Under the pieces are notes generated by a model. That model was given only the letters and a program-made list of their open reading frames with translations, was not told the DNA's origin and made no database searches. Below are positions 13,009 to 13,613 of a stretch of 13,613 nucleotides of DNA, piece by piece (within the stretch, counting starts at the first letter, position 1; each line of letters starts with the position of its first letter). The stretch lies in NCBI GenBank assembly GCA_002411615.1, contig DHOF01000160.1, positions 7,437 to 21,049 of the forward strand. The letters run 5' to 3'. The DNA comes from Ruminococcaceae bacterium UBA5397. GTDB taxonomy: Bacteria; Bacillota; Clostridia; Oscillospirales; Acutalibacteraceae. Both the position numbers and the translations under genes were made by a program.

Positions 13009-13344
13009 ATGGCATTCGATTATAAAAAAGAATATAAAGAATTTTATCTGCCAAAAAGCAAACCGGAAATCATCGACATTCCAACGATGAATTTTATTGC
13101 GGTTCGCGGCAAAGGAAATCCAAACGAACCTGACGGAGAATACAAAGCCGCCATGAGTCTGCTCTACGGAATTGCTTTTACAATCAAAATGAGCAGAAAA
13201 AGGGCGGCGGAAAATTTTCCGTCGCCTTTTTTTAGCCTTTTTTCTTACCCTGCGATTCTGTTATTTCAAACCATCAGATCACAGATGGCATTACTAAACG
13301 CCACCGGATCAGAAATTGGAACGCCCTCGATCAAAAGCGCCTGA
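13009..13344 (+). pseudogene. GyrI-like small-molecule-binding protein, truncated
   Basis: The first about 61 codons match the N-terminus of the GyrI-like domain family found in clostridia: MAFDYKKEYKEFYLPKSKPE, then PTMNFIAVRGKGNPNEPDGEYKAA in two halves, then LLYGIAFTIKMS. Full-length members have about 200 residues. Here similarity stops near 13194 and the frame runs straight into the hairpin terminator of the convergent htpG gene, then continues antisense to htpG as [17 protein letters not shown] to a stop at 13344. About two thirds of the gene is missing. The likely cause is a deletion ending at the terminator. Its promoter and ribosome binding site remain, so a short peptide could still be made. 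Confidence 0.8.
13198..13233. terminator. Bidirectional terminator of htpG
   Basis: GGCGGCGGAAAA (13203-13214) pairs with TTTTCCGTCGCC (13215-13226), with one G-U pair. TTTTTTT follows on the plus strand and TTTTTCTG on the minus strand. It ends htpG and also stops transcription of the truncated GyrI-like gene. Confidence 0.9.
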
Positions 13345-13613
13345 TTATAAAGCAGTTTAGAATATTTCTTGAGTTTTTCCGGATCGTCTTTATAAAGCTC
13401 TTGCAGTTTTGTAAAGACCGGATGATTTGCATTGAGCTCCAGCACACGCTGTGCCTTTACGTTTCCCTTTTCCTCTCCGGGCATGGAGTTAAGCACCTTT
13501 TCCATCTCAATAGACAGAGCGCCGTCTGTAGAGAGGCAAACCGGATGACTCTTTAATTTTTGCGAAACAATTACCTGCTTCACTTCATCTCCAAGATCAT
13601 CTTTCATCGTATT
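13266..13613 (-). CDS. htpG: Molecular chaperone HtpG (Hsp90), C-terminal part
   Basis: The last about 115 residues of a bacterial Hsp90; the frame is open to the right edge, so the N-terminal ATPase and middle domains are outside the window. The visible part is the C-terminal dimerisation domain: [20 protein letters not shown] followed by a Ser-Thr-Asp-Gly turn, [15 protein letters not shown], and the closing [19 protein letters not shown] helix region. HtpG is an ATP-dependent cytoplasmic dimer that assists folding under stress. It ends in a good terminator 30-60 bases after the stop. The ATG at 13605-13607 is an internal Met and not the start. Confidence 0.93.
   Translation of the reverse strand, partial: NTMKDDLGDEVKQVIVSQKLKSHPVCLSTDGALSIEMEKVLNSMPGEEKGNVKAQRVLELNANHPVFTKLQELYKDDPEKLKKYSKLLYNQALLIEGVPISDPVAFSNAICDLMV

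Overview
The window looks like chromosome from a low-to-moderate GC, spore-forming Bacillota, probably a clostridium of the Oscillospirales type. Signs of this are strong AGGAGG-type ribosome binding sites, a CotJC-type manganese catalase, a DUF1540 protein, a type III pantothenate kinase, an ECF-type vitamin transporter and rho-independent terminators after most genes. No tRNA, rRNA or CRISPR array was seen.

Positions 1-5555 look like accessory DNA. They hold a small unknown gene with its own terminator, a two-gene minus-strand operon of unknown function, a clostripain-family (C11) cysteine peptidase without a signal peptide, a seven-repeat FG-GAP/VCBS beta-propeller protein, and a large serine recombinase on the plus strand. 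The recombinase stop codon lies directly against a manganese catalase (CotJC-like) gene that lacks only about its first 25 codons. The remaining catalase frame is intact, keeps all five expected metal ligands and ends in a strong terminator. This is the arrangement expected of an element inserted inside a spore-coat gene, comparable to the skin element in sigK. Precise excision would restore the gene. The missing 5' part is not in this window and should lie to its left.

Positions 6120-13613 look like core chromosome. They hold an ElaA-like acetyltransferase, two divergent cytidylate-kinase-like paralogues with a 32-residue membrane peptide gene between them, and a coenzyme A module. That module is panT-like ECF S component then coaX on the minus strand, divergent from coaBC on the plus strand: pantothenate uptake, phosphorylation, then cysteine addition and decarboxylation. 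After it come a Cys-rich tandem DUF1540 protein, a Sir2 deacetylase, a GyrI-like gene cut short at a terminator, and the 3' end of htpG, which runs off the right edge.

The most notable features are the recombinase/split-catalase junction, the peptidase and propeller genes beside it, a 71-bp three-arm inverted repeat upstream of the peptidase, a strong plus-strand terminator with no gene in front of it (6354-6400), and the truncated GyrI-like gene.
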